Shown: positions 1 to 7,714, counted from the first letter of the stretch. The stretch is 64,000 nucleotides of DNA from DASPPM01 sp052143835 (GCA_052143835.1 JBKQRV010000104.1:13564-77563), one strand, 5' to 3'. The notes: a model not told the origin generated them from the letters alone. A program made the numbers and translations.

Positions 1-395
1 CGAGAAAGGCGTCGAGGCACTCGCCGTAGCCGAAATCGACGAAGGCGGTGACGACGTCATCGGGCAGCTTCTCGAGCGGTTTCTCGCTCGCCGAGAGCCC
101 GTAGCGGTCGATCATGAAGCGGATGAGGCGGGCGTGGCGCGCCTCCTCGTAGCCCTGCAAGTCGATGGCATCGCGCAGGAGCGGGTCGTCGACCGTCTTG
201 GCAAAGGCCTCGACGATGGCGCCCGCGCGTCGCTCGGTGTGGAAGACCTCCTGCCAGAACGGCACGGCGCGCAGCCGCGCGAGCCCGCCCTCGTCGAGCT
301 CGGGCCACGGCAGATCCGCCGGCTCGAAGGGCCGATGCGTCGCCTTGAAATGGCGGCAGAACAATTCCTTGTGGGCCTGCGAGCCGATCTTCATT
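1..395 (-). CDS. Ferritin-like diiron protein, paralogue (3' end outside window)
   Basis: Reading the minus strand from the ATG at 395 gives an open frame to the window edge, starting MKIGSQAHKELFCRHF. A purine-rich stretch (AAAGGG) precedes the start, and the two ATGs just upstream are out of frame. The frame contains TERRAGA and later YEEARHARL, i.e. the first Glu and the ExxH motif of a ferritin-like four-helix diiron protein. These match position for position the complete neighbour at 461-1366 (also SxAHKxLFCR near the start), so the two are tandem paralogues. It is the last visible gene of the sco1-pcuAC-ferritin-like operon, 65 bp after its paralogue. At least 131 residues are present. 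The substrate is unknown; a role in iron or oxygen chemistry near copper/oxidase assembly is inferred only from context. Confidence 0.72.
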
Positions 396-460
396 CCATC
401 ATCCCTTTGCCAGCGCTGAGGGTGCGCCGCAGGTTTTCGGTTTCCGGCGTTCTCCTCGCC

Positions 461-1366
461 TCACGCGGCGGATTTCGCTCCGCGCAGGAAACGGCGCACG
501 AAGCGCGCCAGCCGCGGCACGAGCTTCGGGCGCAGCAGGCGCTCGTCGTAGCCGCTCATCCGGCGGTCGTTTTCCGCAAGGCAGACCTCCACGAGCTCCT
601 TGGCGTCGATGTCGATGCCCATCGACTCGTGTCCGGTCATGGTGAAGTTGTCGCCGCCCATGTCGCTCGCCGTATGTAGCCGCTCCTGGATGAGCCGCAC
701 GAAGACGGCCGAGCGGCGCAGGTCGAACACCGGCTTTCTCCACCAGGGCAGATTTTTGCGGTGCCAGGCGGCCCAATTGACGAAGAAAAGAATGTGCCGG
801 CATTCCTCCTGCATCACGGGCTCGAAGGTATCGACCAGCTCGGGCGGGAAATAACCCGAGCGCTTGGCAAGCTCGAACAGGCCGAAGGCGAAGAAGCTGT
901 CGAGGCATTCGCTGTAGCCCGTGACCATGAAGGCCCATTCGGCATCGCGCGGCTTGGCATAGGGCGGCTCCTCGCCAAGCTTGATGCCGTAAGCGGCGAC
1001 CATGTTGGAGAGCACCACCTTGTGGCGACCCTCCTCGAAGCCGTTGAGCTCGACGGCTTGCTTGAGGAGCGGGTCCGCGATGCCCTCGGCATAGGTCGCG
1101 ACGTGGATCTTGGCCTTCCCTTCGGTCTGCACCGCGATGTCCCAAATCGGCAGGCCGACCAGGCGCCCGCGCGCGTCGTCCGCGAGCTTGGGCCAGTCGA
1201 TCGCCGCCGGCTTGTAAGGATTGTGCGTGTCGAGCAGCATCCGGCAGAAGAGGCGCTTGTGCGCCTCGCTGCCGACGCGAACCGGGCCCCCCGCCTCGCC
1301 TTGCCAGAGGCGAGCCGCCCGATCCGCCTGTGCGACCATGACGTTCTCCATGTGCGCGCCGATCAT
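461..1366 (-). CDS. Ferritin-like diiron-domain protein
   Basis: A 301-residue protein with the ligand pattern of the ferritin-like superfamily: Glu82 (TEGKAK), Glu112-x-x-His115 (EEGRH), Glu153 (YSECLD) and Glu188-x-x-His191 (EECRH). This is the E...ExxH...E...ExxH arrangement that binds two irons in a four-helix bundle. It has no signal peptide and so is probably cytoplasmic. The ATG at 1366 overlaps the TGA of the upstream pcuAC gene (ATGA), which supports that start and suggests coupled translation; an in-frame ATG at 1351 is the alternative. The basic C-terminal tail (LARFVRRFLRGAKSAA) could contact membrane or nucleic acid. A related protein follows downstream. No enzymatic activity can be assigned from sequence alone; linkage to copper chaperones is what is seen, and a role in oxidase assembly or metal stress is inference. 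Confidence 0.8.
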   Translation of the reverse strand: MIGAHMENVMVAQADRAARLWQGEAGGPVRVGSEAHKRLFCRMLLDTHNPYKPAAIDWPKLADDARGRLVGLPIWDIAVQTEGKAKIHVATYAEGIADPLLKQAVELNGFEEGRHKVVLSNMVAAYGIKLGEEPPYAKPRDAEWAFMVTGYSECLDSFFAFGLFELAKRSGYFPPELVDTFEPVMQEECRHILFFVNWAAWHRKNLPWWRKPVFDLRRSAVFVRLIQERLHTASDMGGDNFTMTGHESMGIDIDAKELVEVCLAENDRRMSGYDERLLRPKLVPRLARFVRRFLRGAKSAA

Positions 1367-1866
1367 TCCGTCTTCTTGCCGCCCATATCCTGCTGCATAT
1401 GGCCCATATTGTCGTCGGCCGCACCCATTTTCTGCACTTTGACCGTCACCGTGATCTTGCCGGCCTTCTCGAAGGTGAGGGTCATGGGAAAGCTTTGGCC
1501 CTCCTTGAGCGGCTGCTTCAGGTCCATCAGCATGACATGGTAGCCGCCCGGCTTGAAGACCGCCTGGCTGCCGGGGCGCACGTCCACGGCGTCGACCGGA
1601 AGCATCTTCATCACCCCGTTCTCCGTCTCGGTCCGGTGCATCTCGGCCGTCTTGGCGACAGTGGTCGACACGGCCACGAGGCGGTCCGCGTCCTTGCCTT
1701 TGTTCAAAATCGTCATGTAGGCGGCACCGTTCTTAGCCCCACCCGGCGTCGCGCGCGCCCAAGGGGCCATGATCTCGATCGTCGAAGGAGGGGCAGCTTG
1801 GGCGTGAGCCGCCGCGGCAGAGGCGAGGGAGAGGGCGAGGGAGACGACGATGGTCAGGGCTTTCAT
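1363..1866 (-). CDS. Periplasmic copper chaperone, PCuAC family
   Basis: A 167-residue protein with an N-terminal signal peptide (MKALTIVVSLALSLASAAAAHAQA) followed by a PCuAC domain (DUF461). The copper-binding pattern H-M...M...H-x-M is visible: EMHRTETENGVMKM and then GGYHVMLMDL. The tail is Met/His-rich (DNMGHMQQDMGG) and may add a second low-affinity Cu site. In this family the protein delivers Cu(I) to the CuA or CuB centre of cytochrome c oxidase, usually with Sco, which is encoded immediately upstream. The ATG at 1866 has an AAGGCGG stretch before it; an in-frame ATG at 1881 overlaps the Sco stop codon (ATGA) and would add five residues. The stop overlaps the start of the ferritin-like gene. 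Confidence 0.9.
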   Translation of the reverse strand: MKALTIVVSLALSLASAAAAHAQAAPPSTIEIMAPWARATPGGAKNGAAYMTILNKGKDADRLVAVSTTVAKTAEMHRTETENGVMKMLPVDAVDVRPGSQAVFKPGGYHVMLMDLKQPLKEGQSFPMTLTFEKAGKITVTVKVQKMGAADDNMGHMQQDMGGKKTE

Positions 1867-1877
1867 GATAGCCGCCT

Positions 1878-2492
1878 TCATGAGGATTGGCTGATGAGCT
1901 GGCGCAGCCGCGCGGCGATCTGTCCGGGCTTCTGCTCGGCCGAGATGAGCGTGACGTAGCGGCCTTCCGGGTCCATGACGTAGAGAATGGAGCTGTGGTC
2001 CATGAGATAATCGTCGGGGTTCTTCCCGGTCGGACGCTTCTTGAAATAGACCCGGTACTCCCTTGCGACGTCGGCGATCTGCTCGGGCGTGCCGGTCAGG
2101 CCGACGATGCGGGGATCGAACGACTTTACATACCTGCCGAGCACTTCGGGCGTGTCGCGCTCCGGGTCGACGGTGATGAAAAGCGGCGTGATTTTGTCGG
2201 CGAGCGGGCCGAGCTTGCCGAGGGCTTCGGCGATGTCGTTCAACGTCGTCGGGCAAACATCCGGGCAATAGGTGTAGCCGAAGTAGACCAGCATCCATTT
2301 GCCACGAAAGCTGGTATCGCTGACCGTCTGGCCATCGCTTGCCGTGAGCGTGAACGGTCCGCCGATGGCAAGTGCCGAATGGGAACCCGGCTCCGGCCGG
2401 AAATGCGCCACCACCATGGCGGCAGCACCCAATGCGCCGAGCGCCAAGGCTCCCAGACCCACGAGGGTGGCACGTCGCGTTTGGGGGCTCAT
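1878..2492 (-). CDS. Sco1/SenC family cytochrome oxidase assembly protein
   Basis: A 204-residue protein with one N-terminal membrane anchor (ATLVGLGALALGALGAAAMVVA) and a thioredoxin-fold periplasmic domain. The Sco hallmark CPDVC (CxxxC) and the conserved distal His in YLMDHSS are present; together they bind copper. Sco proteins metallate or reduce the CuA site of cytochrome c oxidase. The chosen start is the ATG at 2492 (MSPQTRRATL), because the 52 residues further upstream in the open frame look like non-coding translation and the anchor should be near the N terminus. It is the first gene of the sco1-pcuAC-ferritin-like operon and is divergent from the NDUFAF6-like gene at 2849. Confidence 0.9.
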   Translation of the reverse strand: MSPQTRRATLVGLGALALGALGAAAMVVAHFRPEPGSHSALAIGGPFTLTASDGQTVSDTSFRGKWMLVYFGYTYCPDVCPTTLNDIAEALGKLGPLADKITPLFITVDPERDTPEVLGRYVKSFDPRIVGLTGTPEQIADVAREYRVYFKKRPTGKNPDDYLMDHSSILYVMDPEGRYVTLISAEQKPGQIAARLRQLISQSS

Positions 2493-2848
2493 CTCGGGTT
2501 GCTCATCTCCACGGGTGGTCCGCTTCTGGCTCGGGCTGCCGGCAGAGCCGCAGCTTCGGACGATGTTGATACTCTCAAAGACCGCGCGAGGCCACGGGGA
2601 GTATGTGACAAAAGCGTGCAAGGCGTTTGGGGAAAGTAGCCGCGGCAATCCTTACGTTCCAAAAAATATCTCTTGTGATCAATTCATTGACCCCCTCTTC
2701 TCACCTATTTTGCAAATCTCAAAACGGCGGGGCGATCGCGCTTGCGAGGCCGTGGTTCGCGGCTTGCTCATCCCGGTGCCGAGCCTCGACTGGCCGCGCC
2801 GGGAGGACGGACCGTGCTATAGTCCGGGCCCTCTCGCCAGGTGGCGGC
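2493..2848. promoter_or_regulatory. Divergent intergenic region between sco1 and NDUFAF6-like gene
   Basis: A 356-bp spacer without a convincing gene. It contains an AT-rich stretch at about 2650-2725 that stands out from the surrounding GC-rich DNA and is the likeliest promoter zone for the two divergent transcripts. I see no clear -35/-10 pair, repeat or terminator. Confidence 0.4.
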
Positions 2849-3694
2849 ATGGCCAAACGCCCGCTCTCCTACTGTGCCGCCGAGGTGCGGCGTCATGATC
2901 CCGACCGCTTTCTGACGGCGCTCTTTGCCCCGCGCGAGCGGCGCGAGGATCTGTTCACGCTCTATGCCTTCAATTTGGAGGTGGCGAAGACGCGCGAAGT
3001 GGCGAGCGAGCCGCTGTTGGGACGCATTCGCCTCGAGTGGTGGCGCGAGACGATCGAGGAAATCTATGCGGGCGAGCCGCGGCGCCATGCGGTGGCGCTG
3101 CCGCTGGCGGAGCTCGTCGAGCGCGCGCGCCTCACGCGCGCGCACTTCGACCGCCTCATCGAGGCGCGCGAGCAGGACTTCGAGGAGGCGCCGCCGGCCG
3201 ATCTCGCGGCCCTCGAGAGCTACGCCGCCGGCACCTCGGCATCTCTCGTGGCCTTGGCACTCGAGACGCTCGGGGTGCGGGGCGAGGCGGCGACGGCGGC
3301 TGCCAACGCGCTCGGCGTCGGTTGGGCGCTTGCCGGACTCCTCCGCGCAGTTCCCTTCCATGCCCGCCAACGCCGGCTTTATCTGCCGGGCGATCTCATG
3401 GCCGCGGCGGGAGTAGAGGCGAGCGAGCTTTTCGAGTGCCGCAGCAGCCGCGGCCTCGCGACCGTGGCGTCCCGCATCGCCGAGCGCGCCGAGCTGCATT
3501 TGGCCGAGCTCGGACGTCAGCGTGAAGCGCTTCCCCGCAGCGCCGTGCCGGCACTGCTGCCGGCCGTGCTTGCCCGTGCCCATCTTGCCGCGCTCAGGCG
3601 TGCCGGCCACGACCCTTTTGCCTTCAAGGCGCGGCGCAAGCACCCGCTCGATACCCTGCGCGTGGCAGCCGCGGCACTCAGCGGACGCTACTGA
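2849..3694 (+). CDS. Squalene/phytoene-synthase-fold protein, NDUFAF6-like
   Basis: A 281-residue protein of the squalene/phytoene synthase family. Typical landmarks remain: LYAFNLEV near the N terminus, the RLEWWRETIEEIYAG helix, and ALGVGWALAGLLRAVPFHARQ followed by RLYLPGDLM. However, the first Asp-rich motif (DDxxD in true synthases) reads EVAKTRE and the second reads RAVPFH in place of RDxxED, so the prenyl-diphosphate/Mg2+ ligands are absent. That pattern matches the NDUFAF6/C8orf38 branch, known in mitochondria as a complex I assembly factor rather than a synthase. The ATG at 2849 follows AGGTGGCGGC; the longer open frame upstream is not protein-like. It lies tail-to-tail with trmFO (6 bp apart). 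Loss of catalysis is seen; the complex I role is inferred from homology. Confidence 0.75.
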   Translation: MAKRPLSYCAAEVRRHDPDRFLTALFAPRERREDLFTLYAFNLEVAKTREVASEPLLGRIRLEWWRETIEEIYAGEPRRHAVALPLAELVERARLTRAHFDRLIEAREQDFEEAPPADLAALESYAAGTSASLVALALETLGVRGEAATAAANALGVGWALAGLLRAVPFHARQRRLYLPGDLMAAAGVEASELFECRSSRGLATVASRIAERAELHLAELGRQREALPRSAVPALLPAVLARAHLAALRRAGHDPFAFKARRKHPLDTLRVAAAALSGRY

Positions 3695-3700
3695 GCGAGA

Positions 3701-5065
3701 CTATTCCGCCGCCGCCGCGCGCGCCGTTCCCAACCAAATGTCGAGCTCGGCGAGCGCGCGCTCGGCGAGGGCCCGCTTGCGCTCACGCCCGCGCTCGCGC
3801 GTCTCGAGTGCTGGAAAAAGGCCGAAATTCACGTTCATGGGTTGGAACGTGGCGGCGTCGGCTCCGCCCGTGATGTGGCCGAGAAGGGCGCCGAGTGCCG
3901 TGGTGAGGGGCGGGGGCGCGAGCCGCCGGCCCCGCTTGCCCGCTGCCGCGAAGCGGCCGGCGAGCAAGCCGATCGCAGCACTCTCGACGTAGCCTTCCAC
4001 CCCGGTCAACTGGCCGGCAAAGCGCAGCCGCGGCATCGCCTTCAATCGGAGCTCGCGGTCGAGAAGCTTCGGGCTGTTGAGGAAAGTATTGCGGTGGAGT
4101 CCGCCGAGCCGCGCGAACTCGGCGCGCGCGAGGCCCGGGATCATGCGGAAGATGCGGAGCTGCTCGCCATGCTTGAGCTTGGTCTGGAAGCCGACGATGT
4201 TGTAGAGGGTGCCGAGCGCGTTGTCCTGGCGCAGCTGGACCACGGCATGGGCGCGTCTTCCCGTGCGCGGATCGGTGAGCCCCACCGGTTTCATGGGTCC
4301 GAAGGCGAGGGTGTCCCGGCCGCGCGCCGCCATTACCTCGATCGGCAGGCAGCCCTCGAAATATGGCGTCTTCTCCTCCCACGCGTGGAACGAGGTCTTC
4401 TCGCCGGCAAGGAGCGCCTCCACGAACGCGTAATATTGCTCGCGATCGAGCGGGCAGTTGATGTAGTCGACGCCGTCGCCCTTGTCGTAGCGCGACTGGA
4501 ACCAGGCAATATCGAAGTCGATCGATTCCTCGTAGACGATGGGAGCGATCGCGTCGAAGAAGGCGAGCGCGTCCTCGCCCGTGAGCCGGGAGATGGCCTC
4601 CGCCAGTGCGGGCGAGGTGAGGGGACCCGTCGCGACGATGACCTCGTCCCACTCGGCGGGCGGCAGGCCGGCGATCTCGCCGCGCTCGATCGCGACCAGC
4701 GGCTCCGCCGCGAGGGCCTGCTGGACCGCACCCGAGAACCCCTCGCGATCGACGGCGAGCGCGCCGCCCGCCGGCACCTTGTGGGCATCGGCCGCCGCGA
4801 GGATGAGCGAGGCAGAGCGGCGCATCTCCTCGTGGAGAAGCCCGACCGCATTGTAGCTGCGGTCGTCCGAGCGGAAGGAGTTGGAGCACACGAGCTCGGC
4901 GAGACGATCCGTCCGGTGGACGTCCGTCATGCGCAGGGGGCGCATCTCGTGCAGCACGACAGGAACGCCCGCGCGCGCGAGCTGCCATGCCGCCTCGCTG
5001 CCCGCAAGGCCGCCGCCGATCACACGAACGGGATGGGCCGACGTGGCGCTCATGAGGCAGGACAT
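3701..5065 (-). CDS. trmFO: Methylenetetrahydrofolate-tRNA-(uracil-5-)-methyltransferase TrmFO
   Basis: A protein of about 454 residues in the GidA-like FAD-dependent family. It has the dinucleotide-binding motif VIGGGLAGSEAAWQLA at the N terminus, LVCSNSFRSD, EKTPYFEGCLPIEVMA, FGPMKPVGL, QLRQDN and QLTGVEGYVESAA, all TrmFO signatures. The enzyme makes 5-methyluridine at position 54 of tRNA using methylene-THF and reduced FAD. AGGGAGG stands directly before the ATG at 5065; a second in-frame ATG at 5053 (MSATSAHPV) is equally possible by family length. It is convergent with the NDUFAF6-like gene. No sign of damage. Confidence 0.95.
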   Translation of the reverse strand: MSCLMSATSAHPVRVIGGGLAGSEAAWQLARAGVPVVLHEMRPLRMTDVHRTDRLAELVCSNSFRSDDRSYNAVGLLHEEMRRSASLILAAADAHKVPAGGALAVDREGFSGAVQQALAAEPLVAIERGEIAGLPPAEWDEVIVATGPLTSPALAEAISRLTGEDALAFFDAIAPIVYEESIDFDIAWFQSRYDKGDGVDYINCPLDREQYYAFVEALLAGEKTSFHAWEEKTPYFEGCLPIEVMAARGRDTLAFGPMKPVGLTDPRTGRRAHAVVQLRQDNALGTLYNIVGFQTKLKHGEQLRIFRMIPGLARAEFARLGGLHRNTFLNSPKLLDRELRLKAMPRLRFAGQLTGVEGYVESAAIGLLAGRFAAAGKRGRRLAPPPLTTALGALLGHITGGADAATFQPMNVNFGLFPALETRERGRERKRALAERALAELDIWLGTARAAAAE

Positions 5066-5209
5066 AGTCCTCCCTGCTGGGGCTGGCAACCGGCTCGATC
5101 GTCACCGACTCGCTCGACGAAGTCATTGACCGGAGTGCCGGGGGGTGGGAGGATTTGAGGCGGCCCGCGGGACGGGATACCGGACGACATCACGCTGGGG
5201 AGGTGTCCG

Positions 5210-6022
5210 ATGAATGTCCGATTGGCCTTCATCTCGGCAATGCTGGCAATTGCGTTTGCGCCTGCTTCGCAGGCAGCACCGCAGCTGCTCGGTCTGGTGG
5301 CGAGCGCCGAGCCCATTCCGATGACCTGCGAGGGTGGGAAGTGCAGCGCCGAGATTTCGGCATTCTGCCTGGAGCAGAGCCGCAGCGGTCCGCTCGACGG
5401 CACGGCGTATGAGGCCGTCGATTGGCGCGGCTTGACGCTCGTCGCGACCGCGGCGGACGGCAGCGTCCGCAGGCTCCCCGCCTCGCCTTACCTCCGCGTC
5501 ACCAGCGCGCGCAGCTATAGTGCCGTCACGGCGAGCATCGACGAGGAGGTGCGCGAGAGCCTGGGTGCGGAGAAGCTCGCCCTCGCGGTGGCGCCGCGCG
5601 TCACGCTGGTGCCGGTCGCGACCGCCGGCGATCCCTCGCCGTTGACCGGCAAGGAGATCGCCGACGCCGTGGCGAATCTTCGCCCCATCGCCTCCGATGT
5701 CTTCGAGAGCGGCGAGCGCTCCGATATGGTCACCGCGCGCGTGCTCAACCGACTCATCAACGCGCTGCCGCGCGTGGCGGGCGGCGCCGCCCTCGACCTC
5801 GCCTCGCCCGACGGCTTGTGGGACAAGGTGGTAGGAAAGAGGCCTCGGCTCGAGCATACGGATGCCGGGATCGCCCAGGCAGCGCTCGCTTACGAGAGCT
5901 GCCGACGCGGCGCCCATTTCGTGCAGGGGCTCACCTTGCGGCGCTGCCTCGAGGCGAGCCATGACGCGCTCATGAGCTCGCTCAACGAGGAGTATTGGCG
6001 CATCGTCGGCGCCGGGAGCTGA
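5210..6022 (+). CDS. Exported Cys-containing protein of unknown function, tandem paralogue A
   Basis: A 270-residue protein with a signal peptide (MNVRLAFISAMLAIAFAPASQA) and strong ribosome binding site GGGGAGG six bases before the ATG. Just after the signal lies MTCEGGKCSAEISAFCLEQ, a C-x5-C-x7-C cluster; two further Cys occur near the C terminus (YESCRRG, RRCLEASHDA). The same layout is found in the gene directly downstream, so this is a tandem duplication. The region between contains LNRLINALP, also shared. The Cys placement suggests disulfides in the periplasm. I do not recognise the family and give no function. The gene is divergent from trmFO. Confidence 0.8.
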   Translation: MNVRLAFISAMLAIAFAPASQAAPQLLGLVASAEPIPMTCEGGKCSAEISAFCLEQSRSGPLDGTAYEAVDWRGLTLVATAADGSVRRLPASPYLRVTSARSYSAVTASIDEEVRESLGAEKLALAVAPRVTLVPVATAGDPSPLTGKEIADAVANLRPIASDVFESGERSDMVTARVLNRLINALPRVAGGAALDLASPDGLWDKVVGKRPRLEHTDAGIAQAALAYESCRRGAHFVQGLTLRRCLEASHDALMSSLNEEYWRIVGAGS

Positions 6023-6048
6023 GCGCCGAGTGCCGAGGGGAGGGTAGA

Positions 6049-6846
6049 ATGAGGGTCGGGTTCGTTTGCATGGCGGCAGGGGCCAGCCTTGGGCTCTTCG
6101 CTGGGAGTGCCGGCGCTGCACCGCAGATGCTCGGCGTCGTCGCGAGTGCCGAGCCGGTGCCCATGCATTGCGAGGATGGCGTCTGCCGCGCGGAGCTCTC
6201 CGCCTTCTGCCTGCAGAAAGAGCGCACCATGCCCGAGGACGGCACGTCTTACGACGCGCTCGAGCCCGAGAAGCTGGCCCTCGTGGTCAAGGGCGCCGAC
6301 GGCTCGGTGCACACACTTCCGGCGGGAGGCCTCAGCATCGAGAGCCGGCGCAGCCAGGTCGCGGTCGAAGTGAGCCTGCCGGAGAGCGTTGCCCACGAGC
6401 TCGGCGCGGTCGAGCTCGCGGTCAAGGTGGCGCCCGATCTCGCCCTCATCCCGGCCGTCGCGGCAAACGACCCGAGCCCGTTCCGTCCCGCGGAGGTCGC
6501 CCGCGCGCGCGATACGCTCGCCACCGCCGACGTCCTCTTCGCGCGCGATGGCGCGCGCACGCGCATGGCTCATCTCCTGAACCGGCTCATCAACGCCTTG
6601 CCGGGAGACACCGGCGCCGATCCCGCGAATGCCGAGCAAGCGTGGCAACGCGTGACGGGAACTCCGTCTCCCCTTGCCGCGAGCGACCCCGTGCTGTCCG
6701 AGGCCGCGCAGATCTACGAGAGCTGCCGCCTCGGCCTGGCCGATATCTGGCCGCCGGGCCTGCGCCGCTGCCTCGAGGTCAGCCACGACGCGGTCATGGG
6801 CGGCCTCAACGCCGACTTCTGGAACATCGTCGGCACGGGAAGCTAG
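6049..6846 (+). CDS. Exported Cys-containing protein of unknown function, tandem paralogue B
   Basis: A 265-residue secreted protein (signal MRVGFVCMAAGASLGLFAGSAGA) 26 bp after its paralogue; GGGGAGGGTAGA precedes the ATG. It shares with paralogue A the segments APQMLGVVASAEPVPM, the C-x4-C-x7-C cluster (MHCEDGVCRAELSAFCLQ), LLNRLINALPG, IYESCRLG, LRRCLEVSHDA and the C-terminal IVGxGS. The spacing of the first Cys pair differs by one residue. Both genes are probably co-transcribed. Its TAG stop codon is part of a CTAG that also forms the left edge of a 175-bp repeat element (6843-7017). Function unknown. Confidence 0.82.
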   Translation: MRVGFVCMAAGASLGLFAGSAGAAPQMLGVVASAEPVPMHCEDGVCRAELSAFCLQKERTMPEDGTSYDALEPEKLALVVKGADGSVHTLPAGGLSIESRRSQVAVEVSLPESVAHELGAVELAVKVAPDLALIPAVAANDPSPFRPAEVARARDTLATADVLFARDGARTRMAHLLNRLINALPGDTGADPANAEQAWQRVTGTPSPLAASDPVLSEAAQIYESCRLGLADIWPPGLRRCLEVSHDAVMGGLNADFWNIVGTGS

Positions 6847-7017
6847 CGTCCTGGTTCTGAAATTCGCGACATCAGGAAAACACGTGTCATTGCGAGGCGC
6901 CCGAAGGGCGCCGAAGCAATCCAGAACGCGTCTCGCGTCTCGCGCCCTGGATTGCTTCGCTGCGCTCGCAATGACGGTTATTTCCGGTTGAGGCGAACTT
7001 CCGAATCGCGACACTAG
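6843..7017 (+). repeat. CTAG-bounded 175-bp MITE-like element, copy 1
   Basis: This non-coding element starts and ends with CTAG (6843-6846 and 7014-7017). Imperfect terminal inverted repeats read CTAGCGTCCTGGTTCTGAA on the left and, on the complementary strand, CTAGTGTCGCGATTCGGAAG on the right. Inside is a long palindrome, GTCATTGCGAGGCGC ... CTCGCAATGAC, with GAAGCAATCCAG/CTGGATTGCTTC arms. Two more copies in the same orientation lie at 22766-22941 and 55254-55428. It carries no coding capacity, so movement would need a transposase in trans. Confidence 0.8.
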
Positions 7018-7027
7018 CGTCAGCCGC

Positions 7028-7411
7028 TCACGCCGCGAGAATTCGCCTTACCCGCTCCGGCTCCAAGGCGATGAGCTTGATCAGCGCCTCGATGGTTTCG
7101 TCCGGCTCGCGCGTTCCTTGCTCCCAATTCTGCAAGGTACGCAGCGAGAAATGGTAGGCGCGCGCGAATTCGGCCTGCGACATGTTGAGCGCGCGACGGA
7201 CGAGCCGAATTTTGTGACGCGTCGTGAGTCGCTTGGAGCGGACGCGAAAGAGGAGCTTGATGCGCGCGGGCGTGAGGTCCGGGGCGGCATCCGCATTCTC
7301 GAGGATCTGGCGTGCTATGTCCTCGTCGGACATGGCATCGATCCTCTTCCAATCGATCGTCGCCGCAGCGGCGGCCGCGGCTTTCCTGCTCACTTTGGTA
7401 ACGGCAGCCAT
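7028..7411 (-). CDS. HTH (XRE-type) antitoxin, partner of BrnT-like toxin
   Basis: A 127-residue protein with a C-terminal helix-turn-helix: LVRRALNMSQAEFARAYHFSLRTLQNWEQGTREPD (about residues 68-102), the arrangement of HigA/XRE antitoxins. The N-terminal part (DEDIARQILENADAAPDLTP) resembles the BrnA-like region seen in antitoxins of this class. Its start overlaps the 3' end of the upstream toxin gene by 22 bp, so translation is probably coupled. Classical BrnA antitoxins use a ribbon-helix-helix fold; the HTH here is a variant. It probably neutralises the toxin and represses the operon through the palindrome at 7670-7686. Confidence 0.82.
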   Translation of the reverse strand: MAAVTKVSRKAAAAAAATIDWKRIDAMSDEDIARQILENADAAPDLTPARIKLLFRVRSKRLTTRHKIRLVRRALNMSQAEFARAYHFSLRTLQNWEQGTREPDETIEALIKLIALEPERVRRILAA

Positions 7412-7671
7412 TGCTTCTGTTCCCTGCTATTCGCCTTGCGCACCGAGATCAATCGGCACGTTTGGCCGCGAAGCGTGTAGACGCATACGAACATCCGGCC
7501 TTTCACCAATCCGTAGGCGATGCGGCGGACCTCGCCATAGTCGCGGGGATCGCGCACGTCCGCTATGCGGTTCTCGATAACGATTCGGCCCACGGCCAAC
7601 GGGACGCCGTGCTTGCTTTTATTCACTGCGTCCTTGGCGGGATCATATGCGAATTCCACGGCGAAGACCAT
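7390..7671 (-). CDS. BrnT family toxin (RelE-like ribonuclease fold)
   Basis: A 93-residue protein with BrnT landmarks: FAYDPAKDAVNKSKHGV near the N terminus (the DPxKxxxNxxKHG motif), DVRDPRDYGEVRRIAYG, and the C-terminal RLISVRKANSREQKQW. BrnT toxins are ribonucleases that inhibit translation. The gene precedes its antitoxin, the usual BrnT order. There is no Shine-Dalgarno sequence; a GATAAT -10-like hexamer lies only 15-20 bp before the ATG, so the mRNA may be nearly leaderless. Confidence 0.82.
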   Translation of the reverse strand: MVFAVEFAYDPAKDAVNKSKHGVPLAVGRIVIENRIADVRDPRDYGEVRRIAYGLVKGRMFVCVYTLRGQTCRLISVRKANSREQKQWLPLPK

Positions 7672-7686
7672 ACGTCATTGACGTAT
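7670..7686 (-). promoter_or_regulatory. Candidate toxin-antitoxin operator
   Basis: A perfect 8-bp inverted repeat with a 1-bp spacer, ATACGTCAtTGACGTAT, overlaps the toxin start codon (7669-7671) and abuts a GATAAT-like -10 box on the minus strand (7686-7691). Its position suits autoregulation by the HTH antitoxin. Confidence 0.55.
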
Positions 7687-7714
7687 TATCCCATAGCCGA
7701 CATTGCCCGGAGCC

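Noticed and set aside
2627..2848. N-terminal extension of the NDUFAF6-like protein
   Set aside because: The extra 74 residues are not protein-like, and the ATG at 2849 has a ribosome site; the extension was read through an AT-rich spacer.
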